A stretch of DNA of 64,000 nt from Arenimonas composti TR7-09 = DSM 18010. Its GTDB lineage: Bacteria; Pseudomonadota; Gammaproteobacteria; Xanthomonadales; Xanthomonadaceae. This document shows, piece by piece, positions 19,400 to 29,935 of this stretch. The position numbers were made by a program, and so were the translations under genes. The stretch covers positions 1-64,000 of the forward strand of contig NZ_AUFF01000007.1 of NCBI RefSeq assembly GCF_000426365.1. Reading direction: 5' to 3'. How positions within the stretch are numbered: position 1 is the stretch's first letter; each line of letters begins with the position of its first letter. The notes under the pieces are model-generated. The model was not told the DNA's origin, did no database searches, and worked only from the letters and a program-made list of their open reading frames with translations.

Positions 19400-20487
19400 A
19401 GCGGCGCGACCTGCTGCGCGGAGCCGGGGTCGCGGCGGTCGCCGGCGGGGTCGCCGCCTGCGCGCCGGGCCGCGACGCGCCGGGGGCCAATGTGCGCATC
19501 GAGCGACACTGGAAACTGGTCACCGCGTGGCCGACCAACTTCCCGGGCCTGGGCGCCGCGGCGGTGCGGCTCGCGGAGGCGATCACCCGTGCCAGCGGTG
19601 GCCGGCTGCAGGTCAGCGTGCACGGCGCCGGCGAGCTGGTGCCGGCCTTCGAGGTGTTCGACGCGGTCTCGCGCGGCGTCGCCGAGATGGGCCATTCCTT
19701 CGCCTACTACTGGCAGTCGAAGCTGCCGGCGGCGCCGTTCTTCTGCACCGTGCCGTTCGGCTTCAATGCCCAGGAGATGAACGCCTGGCTGCACGAGGGC
19801 GGCGGTCTGGTGCTGTGGCGCGAGCTGTATGCGCCGTTCCGGGTGATGCCGTTCCCGGCCGGCAACACCGGCGTGCAGCTCGCCGGCTGGTTCCGCGCGC
19901 CGCTGCCGGATGCCTCGGCGCTGGCCGGCCTGAAGATGCGCATCCCCGGCCTCGGCGGCGAGGTGCTGGCGCGTGCCGGCGGCGCCCCGCTGAACCTGCC
20001 GGCGGACCGGATCCGCCAGGCACTCGCCGACGGCGAGCTCGACGCCGCCGAATGGCTGGGTCCCTGGAACGACCTCGCCTTCGGCCTGCACACGGCCGCG
20101 AAGTACTGCTACTACCCGGGCTGGCAGGAGCCGGGTGCGACGGTCGAGGCGCTCGTGAACGCGGATGCCTGGAACGCCCTGCCCGCCGACCTGCAGGCGA
20201 TCGTCACCGCCTGCTGCCGGGCCGAGAACGACGCCACCCTCGCCGAGTTCACCGCCCGCAACCAGAGCGCGCTGGACGTGCTCGTGCGCGAGCACCGCGT
20301 CGAACTGCGGCAGTTGCCCGACGACGTGTTGATGGCCCTGCGCCGCGCCGCCGACAGCGTGCTCGAGAACCTCGCCGGCAGTGATCCGATGGCGCGCCGC
20401 GCCTTCGATTCGATGCGCGTCTTCGCCGCCCGCAGCCGCGCCTGGCATGCGGTGTCGGAAGAAGCCTGGTACGCCGCACGGGCGTGA
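19396..20487 (+). CDS. TRAP transporter substrate-binding protein (DctP family), Tat-type lipoprotein
   Basis: This 363-residue DctP-like periplasmic binding protein has a twin-arginine-like start (MKRRDLLRGAG) and a lipobox-like VAAC at about residues 19-22. The mature part (WKLVTAWPTNFPGLG onward, with LKMRIPGLGGEVLARAGG and WLGPWNDLAFGLHTAAKYCYY) matches the mannitol/chloroaromatic (2-oxoacid-binding) subgroup. No DctQ or DctM membrane subunits lie nearby, so it is an orphan in this window. The ATG overlaps the uvrD stop, an odd functional pairing. Confidence 0.87.
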   Translation: MKRRDLLRGAGVAAVAGGVAACAPGRDAPGANVRIERHWKLVTAWPTNFPGLGAAAVRLAEAITRASGGRLQVSVHGAGELVPAFEVFDAVSRGVAEMGHSFAYYWQSKLPAAPFFCTVPFGFNAQEMNAWLHEGGGLVLWRELYAPFRVMPFPAGNTGVQLAGWFRAPLPDASALAGLKMRIPGLGGEVLARAGGAPLNLPADRIRQALADGELDAAEWLGPWNDLAFGLHTAAKYCYYPGWQEPGATVEALVNADAWNALPADLQAIVTACCRAENDATLAEFTARNQSALDVLVREHRVELRQLPDDVLMALRRAADSVLENLAGSDPMARRAFDSMRVFAARSRAWHAVSEEAWYAARA

Positions 20488-20585
20488 CTTCCGGCCCAGA
20501 CGAGCCGACTGCGGGCTGAATACCCCGAGTCCGGGGGGCGCCCGGGCCGCCGTACTGATGCCCCGTGTTCAACGGGAAACCTGTC

Positions 20586-21479
20586 ATGGGCAAGTGGTTC
20601 AAACGGGTGGCGACGCTGGCGGGACTGTTCCTGGCCGCGGTCGCAGGCATCTACGGACTGGCGTGGTTGAAGTCGGAAGCAGCGCTGGCGCGGATCTACA
20701 CGGTCGACGATCCGCCGCTGGTGTTCGCCGGCGACGAGGCCGAACGGGTGCGCGGCGAGCACCTCTACAACGTGCTGACCTGCGTCGAGTGTCATGCCGA
20801 GGGCGGCACCGGCAAGCTGTGGTTCGACGCCGGCCCGGTCGGCCGTGCGGTGGCACCGAACCTGACGCCGGCGGCGATCGCCGGCCGCTACGACGCCGAC
20901 GGCCTGGCCGCGGCGATCCGCCACGGCGTCCGCCCCGACGGCACGCCGCTGCGCTACATGCCGGTCGGCGACTACCACCGCCTCTCCGACGCCGACACCG
21001 CCGCGCTGGTGCGCTACCTGCAGTCGCTGCCGCCGGCGCCGGGCCCGGCGGAAACCACGGTGATCGGGCCGCTGGCGCGGGTCCTGCACCTGTTCGGCAA
21101 GATCGAGATGGTGCCGGCGGAACTGCTCGACCACACGCCGCGCCGGCGCGAGGCGCCGCCGGTCGCCGCCACCGCCGCCTACGGCGATTACCTCGCCCAG
21201 GTCTGCACCGGCTGCCACGGCGCGGACTTCGCCGGGCAGCGCGTGCCCGGCACGCCGCCGGAGTTGCCGCCCGCCGCGAACCTGACGCCGCACGCCGACG
21301 GCCTGGCCGGCTGGAGCGAAGCCGACTTCCTGCGCGCGATCCGCGAGGGCCGCCGCCCCGACGGCAGCGAGATCCATCCGTTCATGCCCTGGCGCACGTA
21401 TTCGCGGATGACCGACGTCGAGCTGCAGGCCATCTGGGCGCATCTGTCCCGGCTCCCGCCGGCGAAGAGCCGCTCCTGA
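20586..21479 (+). CDS. Membrane-anchored dihaem cytochrome c
   Basis: This 297-residue protein has an uncleaved-looking N-terminal anchor (about residues 7-28) and two class I cytochrome c domains. The haem sites are CVECH (66-70) and CTGCH (207-211), with candidate axial methionines at about 125 (RYMPVGD) and 267 (PFMPWRTY). The pattern resembles the cytochrome c subunits of membrane-bound alcohol/gluconate-type dehydrogenases, though only two haems are present. ATG 20586 was chosen over GTG 20565 because it directly precedes the anchor. Its electron-donor partner is not in the window. Confidence 0.88.
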   Translation: MGKWFKRVATLAGLFLAAVAGIYGLAWLKSEAALARIYTVDDPPLVFAGDEAERVRGEHLYNVLTCVECHAEGGTGKLWFDAGPVGRAVAPNLTPAAIAGRYDADGLAAAIRHGVRPDGTPLRYMPVGDYHRLSDADTAALVRYLQSLPPAPGPAETTVIGPLARVLHLFGKIEMVPAELLDHTPRRREAPPVAATAAYGDYLAQVCTGCHGADFAGQRVPGTPPELPPAANLTPHADGLAGWSEADFLRAIREGRRPDGSEIHPFMPWRTYSRMTDVELQAIWAHLSRLPPAKSRS

Positions 21480-21495
21480 CCCACCGCCCCCCTCT

Positions 21496-21558
21496 GTAGG
21501 AGCGGCTTCAGCCGCGATGGTCGATGAAGAAGAGCATCGCGGCTGAAGCCGCTCCTAC
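21496..21558. repeat. REP-type palindrome, two full arms
   Basis: The 23-base arm at 21496-21518 and its exact complement at 21536-21558 flank a 17-base centre. It lies between convergent genes. The right arm's CTA (21555-21557) is the TAG stop codon of the leftward GNAT gene, the same arrangement as at xthA. Confidence 0.9.
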
Positions 21559-22010
21559 AGGTCGGGGTCCAGGTAGGCGGTCGGCCGATACCGCTCCATG
21601 AACCGCTCCGGCCGCGCCAGCGCGGTGAAGCCGGCCTGTGCGTACAGGCCGTGCGCGTCGGCGGTGGCGAGCATGTAGCGGCGCACCGTGCGCAGCGCGG
21701 GATGGGCGAGGGCGGCGGCGACGATCGCCTTCGAGATGCCGCGGCCGCGCTGCTCCGGAAGCACGAAGACATCGGCGAGATACGCGAACGTCGCGCGGTC
21801 GGTGACGACGCGCGCGAAGCCGACCTGGCGGCCGTCGAGCAGGGCGCTGAAGCACAGCGAGTTCGCGACGGCGCGCGCGACCACCGCGCGCGGGATGTCC
21901 GGACACCAGTAGGACTCGCGGCTGAGGAAACCGTGCACGACGTCGAGGTCGACCTCGGCCGAATCGGTGCTGATGCGAAGGCCGGGGATCGCCGGCGGTT
22001 CGAGGGACAT
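21555..22010 (-). CDS. GNAT family N-acetyltransferase
   Basis: This 151-residue GNAT protein has the acetyl-CoA-binding motif A pattern in YLADVFVLPEQRGRGISKAIVAAAL (V..V....RG.G...) and motif B in LATADAHGLYAQAGFTAL. It begins MSLEPPAIPG. It would transfer an acetyl group from acetyl-CoA to an unidentified small-molecule or protein amine. It is divergent from polA and its stop codon comes from a REP arm. Confidence 0.88.
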   Translation of the reverse strand: MSLEPPAIPGLRISTDSAEVDLDVVHGFLSRESYWCPDIPRAVVARAVANSLCFSALLDGRQVGFARVVTDRATFAYLADVFVLPEQRGRGISKAIVAAALAHPALRTVRRYMLATADAHGLYAQAGFTALARPERFMERYRPTAYLDPDL

Positions 22011-22081
22011 GCGTGAAGGCTCCGGAGGGGCGCGGCGGGCATCGTAAACTCGCGGTCCGTGTACGCGCAGGTGTCCGTCCC

Positions 22082-24838
22082 ATGTCCCGCCTCGTCCTGA
22101 TCGACGGTTCGTCCTATCTCTACCGCGCGTTCTACGTGCCGCAGTTCGCCGGCTTCACCGCCCCCGACGGCAGCCCGACCGGAGCCCTGTTCGGCGTGCT
22201 GAACATGCTGCGCGCGGAGTTGAAGGCGGCGCCGCAATACGCGGCTTTCGTGATCGACGCCTCCGGCCCGACGTTCCGCGACGCGCTCTATCCGCAGTAC
22301 AAGGCCAACCGGCCGCCGATGCCCGACGACCTGCGCGCCCAGGTCGAGCCGATGATGCGGATCGTCGAGGCGCTCGGTTTCCCGATCCTGTGCGAGCCCG
22401 GCGTCGAGGCCGACGATGTGATCGGCACGCTGGCGCTGCGCGCGCTCGACCATGGGCTGCAGGTGACGATTTCCACCGGCGACAAGGATTTCGCCCAGCT
22501 GGTGCGGCCGGGCCTGTCGCTGGTGAACACGATGACCGGCACCGTGCTCGACGAGGCCGGCGTTTTCGAGAAGTTCGGCGTGCGTCCCGACCAGGTGATC
22601 GACCTGCTGGCGCTGATGGGCGACAGCGTCGACAACGTCCCCGGCGTCGAGAAGTGCGGGCCGAAGACCGCGGCGAAATGGCTCGGGCAGTACGGCAACC
22701 TCGACGCGGTGATCGCGGCGGCCGGCGACATCGGCGGCAAGATCGGCGAGAACCTGCGCGCGGCGCTCGGGCGCCTGCCGCTGAACCGCGAGCTGGTGAC
22801 GATCAAGACCGACGTGCCGCTGGCGAACACGCCGGAATCGCTGCTGCTGCGTCCGCGCCACGTCGAGGCGCTGCGCGAGCTGTACACGCGCTACGGCTTC
22901 ACCTCGGCGCTGCGCGAGCTCGACGGCGGCGGCCCGGGTCCCGGCGGCGCCGCCGGCGCCACCGCCGCCGCGCGCGCCGCGAAGATCGCCGCGAACGCCG
23001 ATGCGCCGCCGGATCCGTCGCTGTCGGCACCGGGCCGCTACGAATGCATCCTCGACGAGGCCGGCCTGCAGCGTTGGATCGCGAAGCTGCAGGCGGCCGA
23101 ACTGGTCGCCTTCGACACCGAAACCGATTCGCTCGACCCGCTGCGCGCGAATCTGGTCGGGCTGAGCTTCGCGGTCGAACCGGGCGAGGCCTGCTACATC
23201 CCGGTCGGCCACGACTATCCCGGCGCACCGGCACAGCTCGACCGCGCCGCGGTGCTGGCGGCGCTGCGGCCGATCCTCGAGGACGGCGACCGTCGCAAGC
23301 TCGGCCAGCACGGCAAGTACGACCTGCACGTGCTGCGCCGCCACGGCATCGACGTGCGCGGCTACGCCGAGGACTCGATGCTCGCCAGCTTCGTCTGGAA
23401 TGCCGGCGGCCTGCGCCACGACATGGATTCGCTGGCGGCGAAATACCTCGGCTACACCACGGTCAAGTACACCGACGTCGCCGGCAAGGGCGCTAAACAG
23501 ATCCTGTTCTCGCAGGTCGCGCTGGACGACGCCACCCGTTACGCCGCCGAGGACGCCGACATCACCCTGCGCCTGCACCGCGTGCTGTCGGCGAAGCTGG
23601 CGACCGAGCCGGCGTTGCAGGCGGTGTACCGCGACATCGAGATGCCGCTGGTGCCGGTGCTCGCGCGGATGGAGGCCACCGGCATCCTGGTCGACGCCGA
23701 GGAACTGCGCCGGCAGAGCGCCGACCTCGGCCGGCGCATGCTCGCCGCGCAGCAGAAGGCGCACGAGGTCGCCGGCCGCAGCTTCAGCCTCGATTCGCCG
23801 AAACAGCTCTGCCAGCTGCTGTTCGAGGAGCTGAAGCTGCCGGCGCTGGTGAAGACGCCGACCGGCCAGCCGTCCACCAACGAGGAAGCGCTGGAGGCGA
23901 TCGCCGACCAGCACGAGCTGCCGCGGCTGATCCTCGAGTACCGCGGCCTCGCGAAGCTGCGCAATACCTATACCGACAAGCTGCCGGAGATGATCCATCC
24001 GGACACCGGCCGCGTGCACACCAGCTACCACCAGGCCGGCGCCGCCACCGGCCGCCTGAGCTCGAACGATCCGAACCTGCAGAACATCCCGATCCGCACC
24101 GAGGACGGCCGCCGCATCCGCACCGCCTTCATCGCACCGCCGGGACGAAAGCTGGTGGCCTGCGACTACTCGCAGATCGAGCTGCGCATCATGGCCCACC
24201 TGTCCGGCGACCCGAACCTGATCGCCGCCTTCGAGGGCGGCCAGGACGTGCACCGCGCGACCGCCGCCGAGGTCTTCGGCATTCCGCCGGCGGACATCAC
24301 CCGCGAACAGCGCAGCGCCGCGAAGGCGATCAACTTCGGGCTGATGTACGGCATGAGCGCCTTCGGTCTCGCCCGCAACCTCGGCATCTCCCGGGGCGAG
24401 GCGCAGGACTACATCGCGATGTACTTCAGCCGCTATCCCGGCGTGCGCGACTTCATGGAGCGGATCCGCCAGCAGGCGCGCGAGAACGGCTACGTCGAGA
24501 CGGTGTTCGGCCGCCGCCTGCAGCTCGAGGCGATCAACTCGCGCAACCAGGCCCAGCGGGCCGGCGCCGAGCGCGCGGCGATCAACGCGCCGATGCAGGG
24601 CACGGCGGCCGACATCATCAAGCGGGCGATGGTGTCGGTGCAGGACTGGCTCGACCTGCAGGAGGGTCGGGCGGCGATGCTGCTGCAGGTCCACGACGAA
24701 CTCGTTTTCGAGTGCGACGAGGCTTTCGTACCGGCATTGGTGGACGCTGTACGCAGTCGGATGGAATCAGCGGCCACACTGAGTGTTCCACTGGTCGTCG
24801 ATGCGGGCGTCGGAAGCAACTGGGACGAGGCTCATTAG
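22082..24838 (+). CDS. polA: DNA polymerase I
   Basis: This 918-residue polymerase has three domains. The first is the 5'-3' exonuclease (1-300; LIDGSSYLYRAF, GVEADDVIGTL, GDKDFAQLV, GDSVDNVPGV). The second is a 3'-5' proofreading domain (about 325-520; intact FDTETDSLDP and YAAEDADITLRL). The third is the polymerase domain (about 540-918; motif A CDYSQIELR, motif B RSAAKAINFGLMYG, motif C QVHDELVFEC). All catalytic acids appear present. It acts in Okazaki-fragment processing and repair. ATG 22082 is right for the family. A -10-like TAAACT lies at 22045-22050. A candidate sRNA follows the gene. Confidence 0.97.
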   Translation: MSRLVLIDGSSYLYRAFYVPQFAGFTAPDGSPTGALFGVLNMLRAELKAAPQYAAFVIDASGPTFRDALYPQYKANRPPMPDDLRAQVEPMMRIVEALGFPILCEPGVEADDVIGTLALRALDHGLQVTISTGDKDFAQLVRPGLSLVNTMTGTVLDEAGVFEKFGVRPDQVIDLLALMGDSVDNVPGVEKCGPKTAAKWLGQYGNLDAVIAAAGDIGGKIGENLRAALGRLPLNRELVTIKTDVPLANTPESLLLRPRHVEALRELYTRYGFTSALRELDGGGPGPGGAAGATAAARAAKIAANADAPPDPSLSAPGRYECILDEAGLQRWIAKLQAAELVAFDTETDSLDPLRANLVGLSFAVEPGEACYIPVGHDYPGAPAQLDRAAVLAALRPILEDGDRRKLGQHGKYDLHVLRRHGIDVRGYAEDSMLASFVWNAGGLRHDMDSLAAKYLGYTTVKYTDVAGKGAKQILFSQVALDDATRYAAEDADITLRLHRVLSAKLATEPALQAVYRDIEMPLVPVLARMEATGILVDAEELRRQSADLGRRMLAAQQKAHEVAGRSFSLDSPKQLCQLLFEELKLPALVKTPTGQPSTNEEALEAIADQHELPRLILEYRGLAKLRNTYTDKLPEMIHPDTGRVHTSYHQAGAATGRLSSNDPNLQNIPIRTEDGRRIRTAFIAPPGRKLVACDYSQIELRIMAHLSGDPNLIAAFEGGQDVHRATAAEVFGIPPADITREQRSAAKAINFGLMYGMSAFGLARNLGISRGEAQDYIAMYFSRYPGVRDFMERIRQQARENGYVETVFGRRLQLEAINSRNQAQRAGAERAAINAPMQGTAADIIKRAMVSVQDWLDLQEGRAAMLLQVHDELVFECDEAFVPALVDAVRSRMESAATLSVPLVVDAGVGSNWDEAH

Positions 24839-24949
24839 TGACGTAAGTCACGGTTTTTGCCGCGAAAATCACCGAAGTGAACAAAAACTGAATCCAATGT
24901 TTTCTTAACGCTCCCGTTCACGAACTTCTCATCCGCCGGGGGGTCTACT

Positions 24950-25082
24950 AGGCGCGTCGGATGCAAGGTCCGACGCAGGATCACTCCCTCCCCTGAGTGG
25001 ATCCGAAAGGAGCCAGGTTCTCCCCAACCTCGGTCTCCACCCCTAACCCCGCGGGCTTCCCCTGGCCCGCGGGGTTTTTATT
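24950..25082 (+). ncRNA. Candidate small RNA downstream of polA (Spot 42/ErsA-like position)
   Basis: The 257-base gap after polA has no plausible gene. It contains a perfect 8-bp hairpin (GCGTCGGA/TCCGACGC at 24954-24976), a pyrimidine-rich single-stranded stretch (CTCCCTCCCC, CTCCCCAACC), then a strong intrinsic terminator at 25047-25082. Spot 42 in enterobacteria and ErsA in Pseudomonas occupy the slot after polA, so synteny supports an sRNA. I see no sequence match I could call homology and no clear promoter. A polA 3' UTR is the alternative. Confidence 0.45.
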
Positions 25083-25083
25083 T
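25047..25083 (+). terminator. Strong Rho-independent terminator
   Basis: A perfect 9-bp GC stem, CCCCGCGGG (25047-25055) and CCCGCGGGG (25066-25074), with a 10-base loop is followed by TTTTTATTT. It would end a rightward transcript from polA or the candidate sRNA, just before the convergent hemF stop. Confidence 0.93.
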
Positions 25084-25095
25084 GCGGCTTCCGGC

Positions 25096-27033
<1,938 letters not shown>

Positions 27034-27052
27034 CCCATCCGTTGGTTCACCC

Positions 27053-27168
27053 GTAGGAGCGGCTTCAGCCGCGATGCTGTCGAGGCCTCGGCTTCAGCCG
27101 CGATGCTTTCGAGACATGGGCTTCAGCGGTGAAGGTTTCAGGAGCATCGCGGCTGAAGCCGCTCCTAC
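27053..27168. repeat. Compound REP element, full outer arms with partial internal copies
   Basis: The outer arms are the standard 23-base REP unit at 27053-27075 and its complement at 27146-27168. Between them lie two further partial copies: CGGCTTCAGCCGCGATGC near 27089 and a decayed GGCTTCAGCGG near 27120. It separates convergent genes (chorismatase and S9 peptidase). It looks like a REP doublet grown by internal duplication. Confidence 0.88.
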
Positions 27169-27184
27169 AGGGTGCCGGGGCGGG

Positions 27185-29545
27185 TCAGTCCTTCAGGCTG
27201 CGCTCGAAGAGCTGGAAGATGCGGCGGTACTGGTCGTACCAACTCTCCGGATGCTGGTAGCCGTGGCGCTCCAGCGGATAGCTGGCGAGCTCCCAGTGGT
27301 CCTTCTTCAGCTCGATCAGGCGCTGCGCGAGGCGGACCGAGTCCTGGTAGAAGACGTTGTCGTCGATCATGCCGTGCGAGATCAGCAGGTGGCCCTGCAG
27401 GTTCTGCGCGTACTCGATCGGCGAGGAGAGGCGGAACGCCTCCGGGTCGACATCCGGCGTGTTGAGGATGTTCGACGTGTACTCGTGGTTGTAGGTCGTC
27501 CAGTCGGTGACCGGGCGCAGCGCGGCGCCGGCCGCGAAGGTTTCCGGCGCGCGGAACAGGGCGATCAGGCTCATGAAGCCGCCGTAGCTGCCGCCGTAGA
27601 TGCCGACGTTCTCCGGGTCGCCCTGGTGTTCGCGCACCATGTACGCGACGCCGTCCAGGTAGTCCTCGAGCTCGGGCTTTCCCATCTGCCGGTAGATCGC
27701 CGTGCGCCAGTCGCGGCCGTAGCCCTCGGAGGCGCGGAAGTCGAGGTCGAGCACGAGGTAGCTGTTCTCCACCAGCAGCTGGTGGAACATCTGCTCGCGG
27801 AAATAGTTCGGGAAGCGGTGGCTGACGTTCTGCAGGTAGCCGGCGCCGTGCACGAACATCACCACCGGATAGCGGCGGCCGGGCTCGAGCGTTTCCGGAC
27901 GGTAGAGCTTGCCGTGGATGCGGCCGGCGCCGTGCGTCGACGGCACTTCGACCATGACCGGCGCCAGCCACTCGCGCGCGCGGTAGTCGGCCGTGCGGGT
28001 GTCGGTGAGCACGCGCGCCGCGCCGCCGGTGACCGGCTGCAGCGCCAGCTGCGGCGGCGTGTGGTGCGCCGACCAGCGCACGAGCAGCTGCTGCTGGTCC
28101 GGCGACAGCACGAAGGACTCGACGCCGTCGAGCGCCGTGACCTCGCGCACGTCGCCGCCGTCGCGCGACACCGTGCACACCTCGTAGTCGCCCGGCCACG
28201 CGCGGTTGCACAGGAAGTAGGCGGCGCTGCCGTCGGCCGTCCACACCGGTTCCGAGGCCTCCCAGCGACCGGAGGTCAGCGCTTTCGCGCGCCCGCCCGG
28301 CGCCAGCGTGTACAGGTGCGACCAGCCGCTCTGCTCGGACAGGAACCACAGCGTGCGGCCGTCCGGCAGCCAGCCGAAATCGTTGAAGTTCCAGTTGATC
28401 CAGCCCGGGTCGGTCAGCCGGTGCTGCGGCTGCAGGCGGCCGCCGGCGAGGTCGACCGTGGCGATCCAGCGATCCTTGTTGTCGACCGCGCGCGCCATCA
28501 GCGCGACACCGGTGCCGGCGTCGTTCCACAGCAGACCGTCGATGCGCACCGGCCGCTCGCCCTCGAGCGCCGGCAACTTCGCCGCCGCACGCAGGTCGGC
28601 GAGCGGATCGGTGGCGATCCCGGGCAGGGCGGCCAGGACCAGCGGCCGCACGCTGCCGTCCTGCAGGTCGACCAGGCGCAGCTGCTGGCCCTTCGGCGGA
28701 TTGCGGCCGACGCGCACGCGCACGTCCTCGACTTCCTCGTAACCCGACTCGGTGACGTAGCGCGGCATCTTGCCGGCGCGGCCGGTTTCGCCGCCCTTGG
28801 CTTCGGTGACGACGACCAGCCAGCGGCCGTCCGGGGAAAGCGCGGTGGTGGCGATCACGACATCGTCGCCGAGGTAAACCGGCGCCGGCGCCCGCGTCGG
28901 GTCGGCGGCACGCAGCGCCTCGGCGTGCCGGCGCAGTTCATCGCGCTGCGCACGTTCGCGCGCCAGTGCCGCGCTCAGGCGCAACTGGTGGTCGCGCAGC
29001 GCATCGGCGGCCGGCGGCGCGTTCGGATCCTTCTCCGCCTTCACGATCGCCACCGCCTCGACCAGACCGCTGCCGGCCACCCAGCGATACCAGTCGTTGC
29101 CCTGGCGCCACAGCACGTCGCGGCCGTTCGCGGCGAAGCGCGGCGCATCCTCGGCCTCGGCGCTGCGGGTCAGCTGCTGCAGCCGTCCGCCCTCGCGCAG
29201 GAACACGTCGCCGTTGCGCACGAACAGCGCGCGCCGGCCGTCGGTCGAGAGCACCGGCCGTGCCGCATCGATGCCGACGAGGTCGGCCGCCTCCAGCTTC
29301 GTCGCCTCGCCGCCGGTCACCGCCAGCCGCCAGGTGTCGCGCACCGGCGAGCCTTCGCGCTTGAGCGTGAAGTAGACGGTGTCACCGGCCAGCGACCACC
29401 ACGCGTTCTCGACCGGCGGCCCGATCCAGTCCGGGTGCGCCATCGCCTGGTCGAGCGTCAGCGCGGGTCCGGCCGCCGCGGCCGGCAGCGCGATTCCCAG
29501 CGACAGGACGAGGGCGAGGCGGAAGGCGAGCGGATGACGACGCAT
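27185..29545 (-). CDS. S9 family prolyl-oligopeptidase-like peptidase, exported
   Basis: This 786-residue protein has a signal peptide (1-24, ending PAAAAG), a beta-propeller region with WD40-like repeats (about 60-530) and a C-terminal alpha/beta hydrolase domain. The catalytic Ser is in GGSYGGFMS, Asp in SHGMIDDNVF and His in ERHGYQHP. It differs from the S9B peptidase at 11578-13806 by lacking the double-Glu signature. It probably degrades peptides in the periplasm or outside. It is convergent with the chorismatase gene and divergent from ycgL. Confidence 0.9.
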   Translation of the reverse strand: MRRHPLAFRLALVLSLGIALPAAAAGPALTLDQAMAHPDWIGPPVENAWWSLAGDTVYFTLKREGSPVRDTWRLAVTGGEATKLEAADLVGIDAARPVLSTDGRRALFVRNGDVFLREGGRLQQLTRSAEAEDAPRFAANGRDVLWRQGNDWYRWVAGSGLVEAVAIVKAEKDPNAPPAADALRDHQLRLSAALARERAQRDELRRHAEALRAADPTRAPAPVYLGDDVVIATTALSPDGRWLVVVTEAKGGETGRAGKMPRYVTESGYEEVEDVRVRVGRNPPKGQQLRLVDLQDGSVRPLVLAALPGIATDPLADLRAAAKLPALEGERPVRIDGLLWNDAGTGVALMARAVDNKDRWIATVDLAGGRLQPQHRLTDPGWINWNFNDFGWLPDGRTLWFLSEQSGWSHLYTLAPGGRAKALTSGRWEASEPVWTADGSAAYFLCNRAWPGDYEVCTVSRDGGDVREVTALDGVESFVLSPDQQQLLVRWSAHHTPPQLALQPVTGGAARVLTDTRTADYRAREWLAPVMVEVPSTHGAGRIHGKLYRPETLEPGRRYPVVMFVHGAGYLQNVSHRFPNYFREQMFHQLLVENSYLVLDLDFRASEGYGRDWRTAIYRQMGKPELEDYLDGVAYMVREHQGDPENVGIYGGSYGGFMSLIALFRAPETFAAGAALRPVTDWTTYNHEYTSNILNTPDVDPEAFRLSSPIEYAQNLQGHLLISHGMIDDNVFYQDSVRLAQRLIELKKDHWELASYPLERHGYQHPESWYDQYRRIFQLFERSLKD

Positions 29546-29680
29546 GGCGGCTCCAGAGCAGGGGCAAGGCCGGCAAGCCTAGCAAGCCCGCGATCGCGAT
29601 CGCCCCTGCCGGCGGTCCCGCCGCGCTGGGCCGGCGGCGGCGAATGCCCGCATAATCGCCGCAGCCCGACGTGGTGACCC

Positions 29681-29935
29681 ATGCAAGCTTTCGTCTACAA
29701 ATCCCTGCGACGTCAGGGCAGCTATCTGTACCTCGCACGGCGCGACGATTTCTCGACCGTGCCCGAGCCGGTGCTCGCACCGCTGGGCCGGCTCGAATTC
29801 GTGCTCGAGTTCGCGTTGACCGCCGACCGCCGCCTCGCCCAGGCCGATCCGGCGGTGGTGCGGCGCAATCTCACCGACCGCGGCTTCCACCTGCAGGTGC
29901 CGCCGACGATGCCGGATCCGATGGTCGATGGCTGA
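29681..29935 (+). CDS. ycgL: YcgL domain-containing protein
   Basis: This 84-residue protein belongs to the small YcgL family. It has MQAFVYKSLRRQGSYLYLARRDDFSTVPEPVLAPLG at the N-terminus and LTDRGFHLQVPP at the C-terminus. The family's molecular function is unknown. Its last 8 bases overlap the start of the ankyrin protein gene, so the two are translationally coupled. A CATAAT -10-like hexamer lies at 29651-29656. Confidence 0.92.
   Translation: MQAFVYKSLRRQGSYLYLARRDDFSTVPEPVLAPLGRLEFVLEFALTADRRLAQADPAVVRRNLTDRGFHLQVPPTMPDPMVDG

Noticed and set aside
24917-24950. Promoter for the candidate sRNA (TTCACG with TCTACT)
   Set aside because: The spacing of 21 bases is too long and both hexamers are weak, so I do not annotate it.
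27053-27168. Insertion sequence or MITE with target duplication
   Set aside because: No transposase is present and the flanks do not show a matching direct repeat; the arms match the REP unit found at other sites.
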